A stretch of DNA of 64,000 bases from Nitratireductor kimnyeongensis (GTDB lineage: Bacteria; Pseudomonadota; Alphaproteobacteria; Rhizobiales; Rhizobiaceae): the NCBI RefSeq assembly GCF_019891395.1, contig NZ_CP078143.1:2183001-2247000 (forward strand), read 5' to 3'. Below, one piece after another: positions 18,287 to 26,501 of the stretch. Within the stretch, counting starts at the first letter, position 1. The number at the start of each line of letters is the position of its first letter. The position numbers and the translations under genes were made by a program. The notes below the pieces were generated by a model. That model did no database searches. It saw only the letters and a program-made list of their open reading frames with translations, and had not been told where the DNA came from.

Positions 18287-18311
18287 CCACGCTAGTCAGT
18301 GACTAGCGTGG
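18287..18311. terminator. Perfect 11-bp hairpin over the DUF3037 stop codon
   Basis: CCACGCTAGTC (18287-18297), loop AGT, GACTAGCGTGG (18301-18311). It includes the DUF3037 stop codon at 18296-18298 and lies 33 bases after olsB. It could terminate both converging genes, but no T-run follows on either strand. Confidence 0.5.
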
Positions 18312-19132
18312 ATCTTGTCAGCCAAGCGATCTGCAAGGTTGTCCATCTCGCTCTCAGGAATAATCTCTGGATCAAGCGGGGCGTCGTGCAGAAATTCCAG
18401 TGCTCGTTTGTAAGCTGGTAACATTTTTTTGTCAGTGGGCTCCCCAACGAGAAAGTACGTCTTGAAGTTTTCTGTTCCTTTTGAGAGGCCAACTAAGGTG
18501 CCAACCCAACGGGCGGCTTTGTCCTGAACTCCCTCTTCCGTGGTCAAGTCGAAAGAAAGTGGTTGTATGCAATGCCATTTCCCATTCTTCCAAGCGTGTT
18601 CGAATTCAACTTCGTTTCGTGGTGATCGAATAACCTTTTTCTTAAATATACCTTCGATCTTTCGTTCCAATAGTTTATCGCGAAATGGCTTCCATATATC
18701 ACTATCAGCTCGACGGTGGACGGTTTCCTCATCGTATTGGCCGATAAAGCGTTGGTGGAGGTTTTCAAGCGTTTTATCGGGATCAGCCGTCACACCTGCA
18801 CCCATCTCACTCCAAACAAGAGAGCTGTCATCAGCAGCGACAACTTTGTGGCCAAACGAGAGTGCGTTCATATCCCTTGACAATAGGTCGTTTGTCTGGC
18901 CGTTTTTTGTGATCTTTGCGAATGCGCGTTCAATCTGTCGAATGTCGTGGCGAAGCGCCGAACCGCTAGCCGTGGGGAAAACCTTTGTGATCCGGCTAAG
19001 TGCTTTCTTGAATTTCGATCCGAGATAACCGCTTTTGGGTGCGTAGAGAATAACGCCGATGTTAATCTGTTCTCCGGCGATCGCGTCGTGTCGGTACCTC
19101 AATATGGCGTATGTGTATGGCTCTCTTATCAT
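18296..19132 (-). CDS. DUF3037 protein, partner of HipA-like kinase
   Basis: A 278-aa soluble protein with the DUF3037 signature at its N-terminus (YTYAILRYRHDAIAGEQINI, then GVILYAP). No catalytic motif is recognised and there is no signal peptide or membrane segment. ATG 19132 is used because it overlaps the stop of the HipA-like kinase gene as ATGA (19129-19132), so the two are translationally coupled; the upstream in-frame start at 19162 lies inside that gene. Local GC drops (one 60-base line near 18600 has 21 G/C), unlike the ~60-65% of the flanking genes. DUF3037 genes often neighbour small HipA-like kinases in other bacteria, as far as I recall. Function unknown; a regulator, antitoxin or kinase substrate would all fit. 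Confidence 0.8.
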   Translation of the reverse strand: MIREPYTYAILRYRHDAIAGEQINIGVILYAPKSGYLGSKFKKALSRITKVFPTASGSALRHDIRQIERAFAKITKNGQTNDLLSRDMNALSFGHKVVAADDSSLVWSEMGAGVTADPDKTLENLHQRFIGQYDEETVHRRADSDIWKPFRDKLLERKIEGIFKKKVIRSPRNEVEFEHAWKNGKWHCIQPLSFDLTTEEGVQDKAARWVGTLVGLSKGTENFKTYFLVGEPTDKKMLPAYKRALEFLHDAPLDPEIIPESEMDNLADRLADKIHASH

Positions 19133-19935
19133 GACAGCACTCTTTCGACCTCTCGGATGCAATGATCAATCTGATCCCTGACCCTTTTAATATGTTCTAA
19201 CGCCTCGGTTATGAAAGGGCGAACCCCATCCCATTCGCTTGGGAGTACAGCGTCATATTGCGCCAACCTCACATCTGACAAGTCTGCCCACTGAGCTCTT
19301 ATTGGCGTAAGGTCGAGTTCTCTTTTTCCCGATAGCTGTTGAGCAAAAATGTGTTCACTGTCGGCCCCATAATTGCACATCATGGCAAGGTTGCCTGGCG
19401 ACCATGGTTCACAACGGGGAAACAGCTTCATCCGAAAACGAAATGCACTCTCGTGATCGATCAACCGCCAGAGCTGATCCTTTACGAGCATGTTCGAGTT
19501 CCTCGGACTACGGTCACTGTTACCTATAAAGCCGTCGAACGCCAATACCGATATCGCCTGATCGATCTGATTTCTAGATAGTCGATCAGAGGGAAGCCAT
19601 CGTCTCCATTGTACTCCGGCGTGTTCTGAGCCGAACGCTACAGGGCACGAATTTTGGAGGCGCATCTTTAGCGAAGGATCGGTCACCGCTTCGAGAAAAT
19701 CTCTGTCAATTCTCACCAAAAAAGGTTTACACACCGGTAATCCTAAATCCGCAGCCAAAAGAGATCCGATTAATTCGTTTGCAAGGCCTTCGATACTGCA
19801 TTCAGGGCCATCTGAAACCTTCAGAACGATCTCGTGTTCATTTTCAAGGTTATCCAAAACTGCTGCTCTAAGTGGTTTTGTTCTTCCGACTTCTGTCGGA
19901 CGGTCAAGGCGGCTTAATCTCGTTTCACAGATCAC
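19129..19935 (-). CDS. Small HipA-like Ser/Thr kinase domain protein
   Basis: A 268-aa kinase-fold protein of the short HipA-like type. Visible active-site elements: Lys39 in EIVLKVSDG (ATP), Glu54 in LANELIGSLLAADLGLP, the catalytic loop GNSDRSPRNSNML (138-150, with Asp141 and Asn146), and the metal-binding Asp160 in LIDHESAF. It lacks the HipA N-subdomain 1, and no HipB-like helix-turn-helix gene is adjacent. Start is a GTG at 19935 with GGGAG about ten bases upstream. It is coupled by ATGA to the downstream DUF3037 gene. HipA relatives phosphorylate tRNA synthetases or other translation factors; the target here is unknown. Codon use is more AT-rich than neighbours, suggesting acquisition. 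Confidence 0.82.
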   Translation of the reverse strand: MICETRLSRLDRPTEVGRTKPLRAAVLDNLENEHEIVLKVSDGPECSIEGLANELIGSLLAADLGLPVCKPFLVRIDRDFLEAVTDPSLKMRLQNSCPVAFGSEHAGVQWRRWLPSDRLSRNQIDQAISVLAFDGFIGNSDRSPRNSNMLVKDQLWRLIDHESAFRFRMKLFPRCEPWSPGNLAMMCNYGADSEHIFAQQLSGKRELDLTPIRAQWADLSDVRLAQYDAVLPSEWDGVRPFITEALEHIKRVRDQIDHCIREVERVLS

Positions 19936-20240
19936 AGCGCCCCGCTCCCGATTTCCTCTGGATCATATGCTCCCCCCACCCCATCGGATGTTTAGTATCC
20001 GATAATGTGACGGGAATATAAAAATATGTCCAACATTAGATGTACTCGCAGCGTCGGAAAATTGATTAATAACTGGCTTGAAATTTTCTCAGGTACTGTG
20101 GTGTACCAAGGGGGAGAAAGCCGATGCAAGTACACTCACTTAGTGGCTAGCCATTCAAGCTTTAGGCCTATCTAGCGCTGCCTATGGTCGTCTTGAAGTC
20201 CGCTTTATCGTAAAATTCCTCTACCGCTATCACTCCCCCA
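19936..20240. other. AT-rich intergenic region upstream of the HipA-like gene (305 bases)
   Basis: No ORF of note. It carries a short palindrome at 19983-20003 and AT-rich sequence (20004-20100) suited to a leftward promoter. The right end abuts the 3' end of maeB. No att-like direct repeat or tRNA remnant was recognised. Confidence 0.55.
19983..20003. promoter_or_regulatory. Operator-like palindrome upstream of the HipA-like kinase
   Basis: ATCGGAT (19983-19989), seven bases, ATCCGAT (19997-20003): a perfect 7-bp inverted repeat 48 bases before the kinase start codon. Placement suits an autoregulatory operator near the promoter; the binding protein is unknown. Confidence 0.45.
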
Positions 20241-22526
20241 TCACCCCCCGGCATTATAAGCCGCAATCGCCGCCATGTTCACGATATCGGAATCCTTCGC
20301 GTTGAGCGAAACCACCTGAACAGACTTGTTCAGCCCCACCAGAAGCGGGCCGATGACGGTGGAGCCGCCCAGTTCCTGAAGCATCTTCGTGGAGATGGAG
20401 GCGGAGTGGAAGGCAGGCATGACCAGCACGTTGGCCGGGCCCGACAGGCGGCAGAAGGGATATTGCTGCATCAGGTCCGGGTTCAGCGCCACGTCTGCGG
20501 CCATCTCGCCATCATATTCGAAATCGACCCGGCGCTTGTCGAGGATCTTCACCGCCTCCTGCACACGCTCGGAGCGTTCGCCCGGCGGGTGGCCGAAGGT
20601 GGAATAGGCGAGCATCGCCACGCGCGGCTCATAGCCCATGCGGCGGGCCTGCCCTGCGGCCTCCTCGGCAATGTCGGCCAGCTCCTCGGAATTGGGCATG
20701 TCGTGCACCGCCGTGTCGGCCACGAGCACGGTGCGCCCGCGGCACAGCGCCAGCGTGACGCCGATCACCCGGTGGCCGGGGCGCGCGTCGATCACGCGGC
20801 GCACATCGTCGAGCACGGTGGAATAGTTGCGCGTCACGCCGCTCACCATCGCATCCGCATCGCCCAGCGCCACCATGGTGGCGGCGAAGTGGTTGCGGTC
20901 GTTGTTGATCAGGCGCTGCGCATCGCGGAAGAGATAGCCCTTCCGCTGCAGGCGCTCATAGAGATAGTCGGCATAGATGCTGTTGCGGCGCGAAAGCCGC
21001 GCATTGATGATCTCGATGCCGGATTTGGAAAGATCCACGCCCGCCTGCCGCGCCGTCTCACGGATCTGCTCTTCCCGGCCGAGCAGGATGGCGGTGCCGA
21101 GCTTCTGGTTCACATAGGAGGCGGCAGCCCGCATCACCTGTTCTTCCTCGCCCTCGGCGAAGACCACACGCTTGGGCTGGCGGCGCACCCGATCGTAGAT
21201 GCGCTGGAGCGTCGAGGCGAGCGGGTCGCGGCGGGCCGAAAGCTCGTTTTCGTATTTCTGCATGTCGAGGATGGGGCGGCGGGCAACGCCCGAATCCATC
21301 GCCGCCTTTGCGACAGCCACCGGCACCGCCGAGATGAGGCGCGGATCGAACGGCACGGGGATGATGTAGTTGGGGCCGTATTTGGGGCGGTTGCCCTGAT
21401 AGGCGGCGGCCACATCGTCCGGCACGTCCTTGCGGGCAAGCTCGGCCAGCGCCTCGGCGGCGGCCACCTTCATCGCGTCGTTGATGGTGGTCGCGCGCAC
21501 ATCGAGCGCGCCACGGAAGATATAGGGGAAGCCGAGAACATTGTTCACCTGGTTGGGATAGTCCGAGCGACCCGTCGCCATGATGGCGTCGGTGCGGATT
21601 TCGGCCACTTCCTCCGGCGTGATCTCCGGGTCCGGATTGGCCATGGCGAAGATGATCGGGTTTTTCGCCATGGATTGCACCATGGCCGGCGTCAGCGCGC
21701 CCTTGGCCGAAAGGCCGAAAAACACATCCGCCCCTTCCAGCGCCTCGGCCAGCGTACGCCTGTCGGTTTCGACGGCATGAGCGGATTTCCACTGGTTCAT
21801 GCCTTCCTCGCGGCCCTTGTAGACCACGCCCTTCGTGTCGCAGAGGAAGACGTTTTCCGGCGCGAGACCAAGCGATTTGGCAAGCTCGATACAGGCGATA
21901 CCGGCAGCCCCCGCGCCATTGCAGACAAGCTTGGTCGTCTTGATGTCGCGGTCGGTGAGGTGCAGCGCGTTGATGAGGCCGGCGAGCGCGATGATGGCCG
22001 TGCCATGCTGGTCGTCATGAAAGACGGGGATGTCCATCAGCTCGCGCAACTGGCTTTCGATGATGAAGCACTCGGGCGCCTTGATGTCTTCCAGATTGAT
22101 GCCGCCGAAGGAGGGGCCGAGCAGCTTGACGCAGTTGACGAAGGCGTCGGCGTCTTCCGTGTCGACTTCCAGATCGATGGAATCCACGTCGGCGAAGCGT
22201 TTGAAAAGGACGGACTTGCCCTCCATCACCGGCTTGGAGGCAAGCGCGCCCAGATTGCCAAGGCCGAGGATCGCCGTACCGTTGGAAATGACGGCCACCA
22301 TGTTGCCGCGCGTGGTGTAGTCGAAGGCGCGGCTCGGGTCTTCGGCAATGGCCTGAACGGGCACGGCCACGCCCGGAGAATAGGCGAGTGACAGGTCGCG
22401 CTGTGTCGCCATCGGCTTTGTGGGGGTGATTTCCAGCTTGCCGGGTCTGCCGGATGAGTGGAAGTCCAGCGCTTCCTGCGGGCTGACGGATGGTCCCTGA
22501 CGTTCGGACTTTTTATCGTTGGGCAT
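20241..22526 (-). CDS. maeB: NADP-dependent malic enzyme with C-terminal PTA-like domain
   Basis: Oxidative decarboxylation of malate to pyruvate. The N-terminal ~430 residues are the malic enzyme: LSLAYSPGVAVPVQAIAEDP, HDDQHGTAIIALAGLINAL, and NAD(P)-binding VCNGAGAAGIACIELAKS. The C-terminal ~330 residues form a phosphotransacetylase-like domain (RVVFAEGEEEQVMRAAASYV) that is regulatory rather than catalytic in known MaeB/Tme proteins. ATG 22526 gives 761 aa, with GGAGG upstream; a longer frame to 22739 is unsupported. It is divergent from mutS. NADP versus NAD preference is inferred from the gene context, where rhizobial tme sits beside mutS. Confidence 0.92.
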   Translation of the reverse strand: MPNDKKSERQGPSVSPQEALDFHSSGRPGKLEITPTKPMATQRDLSLAYSPGVAVPVQAIAEDPSRAFDYTTRGNMVAVISNGTAILGLGNLGALASKPVMEGKSVLFKRFADVDSIDLEVDTEDADAFVNCVKLLGPSFGGINLEDIKAPECFIIESQLRELMDIPVFHDDQHGTAIIALAGLINALHLTDRDIKTTKLVCNGAGAAGIACIELAKSLGLAPENVFLCDTKGVVYKGREEGMNQWKSAHAVETDRRTLAEALEGADVFFGLSAKGALTPAMVQSMAKNPIIFAMANPDPEITPEEVAEIRTDAIMATGRSDYPNQVNNVLGFPYIFRGALDVRATTINDAMKVAAAEALAELARKDVPDDVAAAYQGNRPKYGPNYIIPVPFDPRLISAVPVAVAKAAMDSGVARRPILDMQKYENELSARRDPLASTLQRIYDRVRRQPKRVVFAEGEEEQVMRAAASYVNQKLGTAILLGREEQIRETARQAGVDLSKSGIEIINARLSRRNSIYADYLYERLQRKGYLFRDAQRLINNDRNHFAATMVALGDADAMVSGVTRNYSTVLDDVRRVIDARPGHRVIGVTLALCRGRTVLVADTAVHDMPNSEELADIAEEAAGQARRMGYEPRVAMLAYSTFGHPPGERSERVQEAVKILDKRRVDFEYDGEMAADVALNPDLMQQYPFCRLSGPANVLVMPAFHSASISTKMLQELGGSTVIGPLLVGLNKSVQVVSLNAKDSDIVNMAAIAAYNAGG

Positions 22527-22621
22527 GTCGGCTTGTTTCCTCCGGGAGACGGGCTCTGGCTTATGCTTTCTGTGGAGTTTTGCCAGTGACGGGTGCATAA
22601 GGCTACACTTTTGCCCAGTAA

Positions 22622-25390
22622 ATGGCCAAGCAGATTGAAGCTGTTGATTTGAAGCCAGTACAAAGGCCGGGGGAGCCCTCCTTGAACGACGAAACGCCGA
22701 TGCGCCAGAAGGCTTTGGAGGCCGCCGCCGGGGCGACACCCATGATGGCGCAGTACATCGAAATCAAGATGGCCAATCCCGATTCGCTCCTGTTTTACCG
22801 CATGGGCGATTTCTACGAGCTGTTTTTCGACGATGCGGAGGTGGCAAGCCGGGCGCTGGGCATCACGCTTACCAAGCGCGGCAAGCATCAGGGCGACGAC
22901 ATTCCCATGTGCGGCGTGCCGGTCCATGCGGCCGATGATTATCTGCAAAAGCTGATCGGTCTTGGCCATCGCGTCGCCGTCTGCGAGCAGATGGAAGACC
23001 CAGCCGAGGCCAAGAAGCGCGGCTCGAAATCCGTGGTGCGGCGCGACGTGATCCGGCTGGTCACACCGGGCACCATCACCGAGGAAAAGCTGCTCGACCC
23101 ATCCGAGGCCAATTACCTGATGGCCCTTGGCCGGGTGAAGGGCGGGGATGAGAGCCTTGCTCTCGCCTGGATCGACATTTCCACCGGCGCATTCCGCGTC
23201 GCGCCGACGCGGCCCGACCGGCTTCTGGCCGATGTGCTGCGCATCGACCCGCGCGAGCTGATCGTGCCGGAGGCGGTCTATTACGACGAGGCTTTTCGGC
23301 CCGCCTTCGATGTTCTGGGCCGGGTGGCCAATCCGCAACCGGCCAACATGTTCGATTCCGCCTCCGCCGAAATGCGCCTGACGCGCTTTTACGGTGTGGC
23401 GACGCTGGAAGGCTTTGGCCGCTATTCCCGCGCCGAGCTTTCGGCCATTTCCGGTGCTGTCGCCTATGTGGAGAAGACGCAAAAGGCCGAACGTCCGCCG
23501 CTTGGCCGCCCGGAGCGTGATGACGAGGGAGCGAGCCTCTTCATCGACCCGGCCACCCGCGCCAATCTGGAGCTTGGCCGTACCTTGTCCGGCAGCCGCG
23601 AGGGCAGCCTTGCCAAGGCCATCGACCGCACGGTGACGGGCGCGGGGAGCCGGCTTCTCTTCGAGCGGCTCATGTCGCCGCTCACCGATCCGGAAGCGAT
23701 TGGCGGGCGGCTCGATGCGGTCTCCTTCTTCCTCGCCGAACCCGGCCTGCGCGAGGATGTGCGCCGGCTCTTGAAAGGCGTGCCGGACATTGCCCGCGCG
23801 CTCTCGCGGCTGGCGCTCAACCGTGGCGGCCCGCGCGACCTTGGCGCGCTCGCATCCGGTTTTGAGGCGGCCCATGGCGTGGCGGAGCTGCTTCAGGGCA
23901 AGGACGCGCCTGCCGAAATCGCCGCCGCACTGTCCGGCATTGCCGGCCTGCCTCTGGATTTCGCCGCCCATCTGTCCCGCGCGCTTTCCGACGAGCTTCC
24001 GCTCTTGAAACGCGATGGCGGCTTCATCCGTGCCGGCTACAATGAAGAGCTCGATGAGATGCGCGCGCTGCGCGACCAGTCGCGCCGGGTGATCGCCGAG
24101 ATGGAGCGCCAGCTTGCCGAGGAGACGGGCGTCAAGTCGCTCAAGATCCGGCACAACAATGTGCTTGGCTATTATATCGAGGTCACGGCCAACAATGCCG
24201 GCGTGATGACCGGCACGGACGAGGCGAAGGCGCGCTTCATCCACCGCCAGACCATGGCCAACGCCATGCGCTTCACCACGACGGAGCTGGCCGAGCTTGA
24301 AACCAAAATCGCCAATGCCGCCGACCGCGCCCTGCAGATCGAGCTTGGTGTCTTCGATCAACTGCTGTCCGAAGCCGTGGCCGCCGCCGACCGCATCCGC
24401 GCTGCCGCCGATGCTCTGGCTGTGCTCGATGTTTCGACCGCACTTGCCGAACTGGCGGAAGCGGAAAACTACTGCCGCCCGCAGGTGGATGGCAGTCTCG
24501 ATTTTCACATTGAGGGCGGTCGACATCCCGTGGTCGAGCAGGCGCTGCGCAAGCAGTTGGCCGAGCCCTTCGTTGCCAATGATTGCGACCTCTCGCCCAC
24601 GGGCAAGGAGGATGCGGGAGCGATCTGGCTTCTGACCGGCCCGAATATGGGCGGTAAATCGACCTTCCTGCGCCAGAACGCGCTGATCGCGGTGATGGCG
24701 CAGATGGGCTCCTTCGTTCCTGCATCTGTCGCCCGCATCGGCGTGGTGGATCGCCTGTTCAGCCGCGTTGGCGCATCCGACGATCTGGCGCGTGGCCGCT
24801 CGACCTTCATGGTAGAGATGGTGGAAACGGCGGCGATCCTCAATCAGGCGGGGCCGCGTGCGTTGGTGATTCTTGATGAGATCGGCCGCGGCACGGCGAC
24901 CTTCGATGGCCTGTCCATCGCCTGGGCAGCGGTGGAATATCTCCATGAACAAAACCGCTGCCGCGCGCTCTTCGCCACGCATTTCCACGAGATGACCGCG
25001 CTTTCGGAAAAGCTCGGACGGCTCTCCAACGTCACCATGCGGGTGAAGGAATTCGAGGGGGACGTGGTGTTCCTGCACGAGGTGGGACGCGGCGCGGCCG
25101 ACCGTTCCTACGGTGTGCAGGTGGCCCGCCTTGCCGGCCTGCCCCATGCGGTGGTGGAGCGGGCGCGCGCAGTGCTTCAGCAGCTTGAGGAGGGTGAGAC
25201 TTCCGGCAAGGCGTCGAAACTAATCGATGATCTGCCGCTTTTCTCAGTGGCGGCGAAGCAGGAAGCGAAAGCGTCGAAGACGCCGGACCGCGTTGGCGAA
25301 GAACTGCTCGCGATCAATCCGGATGATCTGACCCCACGCGAAGCGCTGGAGGCGCTTTACCGGCTGAAGCAGCTTGCGGCCGGGAAATAG
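22622..25390 (+). CDS. mutS: DNA mismatch repair protein MutS
   Basis: Recognises mismatches and small loops and recruits MutL. The mismatch-binding domain has the Phe-X-Glu motif in [17 protein letters not shown] (residues ~59-75); connector, lever and clamp domains follow. The ATPase has Walker [16 protein letters not shown], Walker [17 protein letters not shown] and the ATFHFHE-type segment [15 protein letters not shown]. Length of 922 aa is normal for rhizobia. No clear Shine-Dalgarno precedes ATG 22622; a later ATG at 22700 (MRQKALEAA) is an alternative start. glnD lies downstream. Confidence 0.95.
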   Translation: MAKQIEAVDLKPVQRPGEPSLNDETPMRQKALEAAAGATPMMAQYIEIKMANPDSLLFYRMGDFYELFFDDAEVASRALGITLTKRGKHQGDDIPMCGVPVHAADDYLQKLIGLGHRVAVCEQMEDPAEAKKRGSKSVVRRDVIRLVTPGTITEEKLLDPSEANYLMALGRVKGGDESLALAWIDISTGAFRVAPTRPDRLLADVLRIDPRELIVPEAVYYDEAFRPAFDVLGRVANPQPANMFDSASAEMRLTRFYGVATLEGFGRYSRAELSAISGAVAYVEKTQKAERPPLGRPERDDEGASLFIDPATRANLELGRTLSGSREGSLAKAIDRTVTGAGSRLLFERLMSPLTDPEAIGGRLDAVSFFLAEPGLREDVRRLLKGVPDIARALSRLALNRGGPRDLGALASGFEAAHGVAELLQGKDAPAEIAAALSGIAGLPLDFAAHLSRALSDELPLLKRDGGFIRAGYNEELDEMRALRDQSRRVIAEMERQLAEETGVKSLKIRHNNVLGYYIEVTANNAGVMTGTDEAKARFIHRQTMANAMRFTTTELAELETKIANAADRALQIELGVFDQLLSEAVAAADRIRAAADALAVLDVSTALAELAEAENYCRPQVDGSLDFHIEGGRHPVVEQALRKQLAEPFVANDCDLSPTGKEDAGAIWLLTGPNMGGKSTFLRQNALIAVMAQMGSFVPASVARIGVVDRLFSRVGASDDLARGRSTFMVEMVETAAILNQAGPRALVILDEIGRGTATFDGLSIAWAAVEYLHEQNRCRALFATHFHEMTALSEKLGRLSNVTMRVKEFEGDVVFLHEVGRGAADRSYGVQVARLAGLPHAVVERARAVLQQLEEGETSGKASKLIDDLPLFSVAAKQEAKASKTPDRVGEELLAINPDDLTPREALEALYRLKQLAAGK

Positions 25391-25406
25391 GGCGCATTGT
25401 CGAAGC

Positions 25407-26366
25407 TTAAAACGCGTCTCCCCAGTCGGTCTTGCGGGCGGCCTTGAAGGTGCGGCCTTCGCGGCGGGTGACGAGGCGGTCGTCCAACGCGCCACCGCTG
25501 GTGCACAGTTTCAGGCGTACCATGCCGCTCGCCGTTTTCGGCGGGGCGAGCACGCGGTCGGGGCGATCATCGGGGGCATGGCGCGAAACCGCCAGATAGC
25601 TGAATTTTTCATCCTCCCACGGCACCTCGCCACCCTTGGCGGTGCGGTGCAGGCGCGAGCGGGCGACCCGGCGCGAAAAATGGCACCAGTCGGGCGCTGC
25701 GATCGGGCAGGGCGCGTGATGCGCGCAGGGGGCGAGAATGTTGCCGCCAAGGGCGATCAACCTGTCGCGCGCGGCAAGAATGCGCTGCCACCCGGCAGGC
25801 GTTCCCGGCTCTACGATCACCAGCACATTGGCGGTTAGCGCCCAGAGACGGTCAATCAGCGTATCGCGAACCGCCGGAGCAAGCTCGTCCAGAACATAGC
25901 AGAGCGTCACGAGGTCGGCTGGCGCGATATCGGTTAAACCGCCTTCGACTCCCGCCGCATGCCACCTGGCTTCCACGGGGAGAGCTTCAGCAAGCTTTGC
26001 GCCGGTCTCGCGCATGGCAGCGCTTGTCTCGACCAGCGTTGCCGCGCCGAGCTCTGGCCATTCTCCAAGGGCCGCCCAAAGCGCCGTACCGGGACCGGCA
26101 CCGACATCGAGCATATGCGATGGTGCGAAATCCTGCCGCCGGGCCCCTGTCTCCGAAAGGCATTGGCGCACGGCAGCATAGGTGGCGGGCAGGCGGGTTG
26201 CCAGATAGGCTTTCGCCGCCAGCGCATCGCCCACATGCAACGCACCGTCTCTGGTCTCGGCACGGTAGCGCTGCGAGAGGCGCTGGGCAGCGCCCTGAAT
26301 CTCGGAAAGCGGCGTGCCCTCCAGATACGCATCAACCGCTTGACGCAAAGGGGCGGGAAGCTCCAT
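25407..26366 (-). CDS. Rsm22-like small-subunit rRNA methyltransferase
   Basis: Class I methyltransferase of the Rsm22 family (mitochondrial ribosome assembly factor relatives). Residues ~98-112 carry the SAM motif MLDVGAGPGTALWAA; VTLCYVLDELAP is the motif IV region. C-terminal segments include clustered Cys/His (CAHHAPCPI...CHFSRRVARSR) and match the family metal-binding region. ATG 26366 (MELPAPLRQAVD, 319 aa) is preferred to an upstream in-frame start at 26489, which would run into the glnD promoter. It is convergent with mutS and divergent from glnD. Confidence 0.82.
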   Translation of the reverse strand: MELPAPLRQAVDAYLEGTPLSEIQGAAQRLSQRYRAETRDGALHVGDALAAKAYLATRLPATYAAVRQCLSETGARRQDFAPSHMLDVGAGPGTALWAALGEWPELGAATLVETSAAMRETGAKLAEALPVEARWHAAGVEGGLTDIAPADLVTLCYVLDELAPAVRDTLIDRLWALTANVLVIVEPGTPAGWQRILAARDRLIALGGNILAPCAHHAPCPIAAPDWCHFSRRVARSRLHRTAKGGEVPWEDEKFSYLAVSRHAPDDRPDRVLAPPKTASGMVRLKLCTSGGALDDRLVTRREGRTFKAARKTDWGDAF

Positions 26367-26501
26367 TTGAAACCCGTGTGTTTTCCGTGCGAAACCCGTG
26401 CGACATAGCGGCCAGGCGTTAAAGCTGCAACCGCAGTTCGTAGACAGCCATTTTACGGCGCGCGAAAACACGCTATATAGCGCCGCCAATTCGGGAAACT
26501 C

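Noticed and set aside
18421..18435. T-run inside the DUF3037 gene
   Set aside because: No GC stem precedes it on either strand, so not a terminator.
20406..22391. 661-codon open frame antisense to maeB
   Set aside because: Shadow of maeB; composition is low-quality and no homology is recognised.
22226..25147. 973-codon open frame antisense to mutS
   Set aside because: It is the GC-rich complementary frame of mutS; mutS has all family motifs, and the antisense translation is His/Arg/Gly-rich with no domain.
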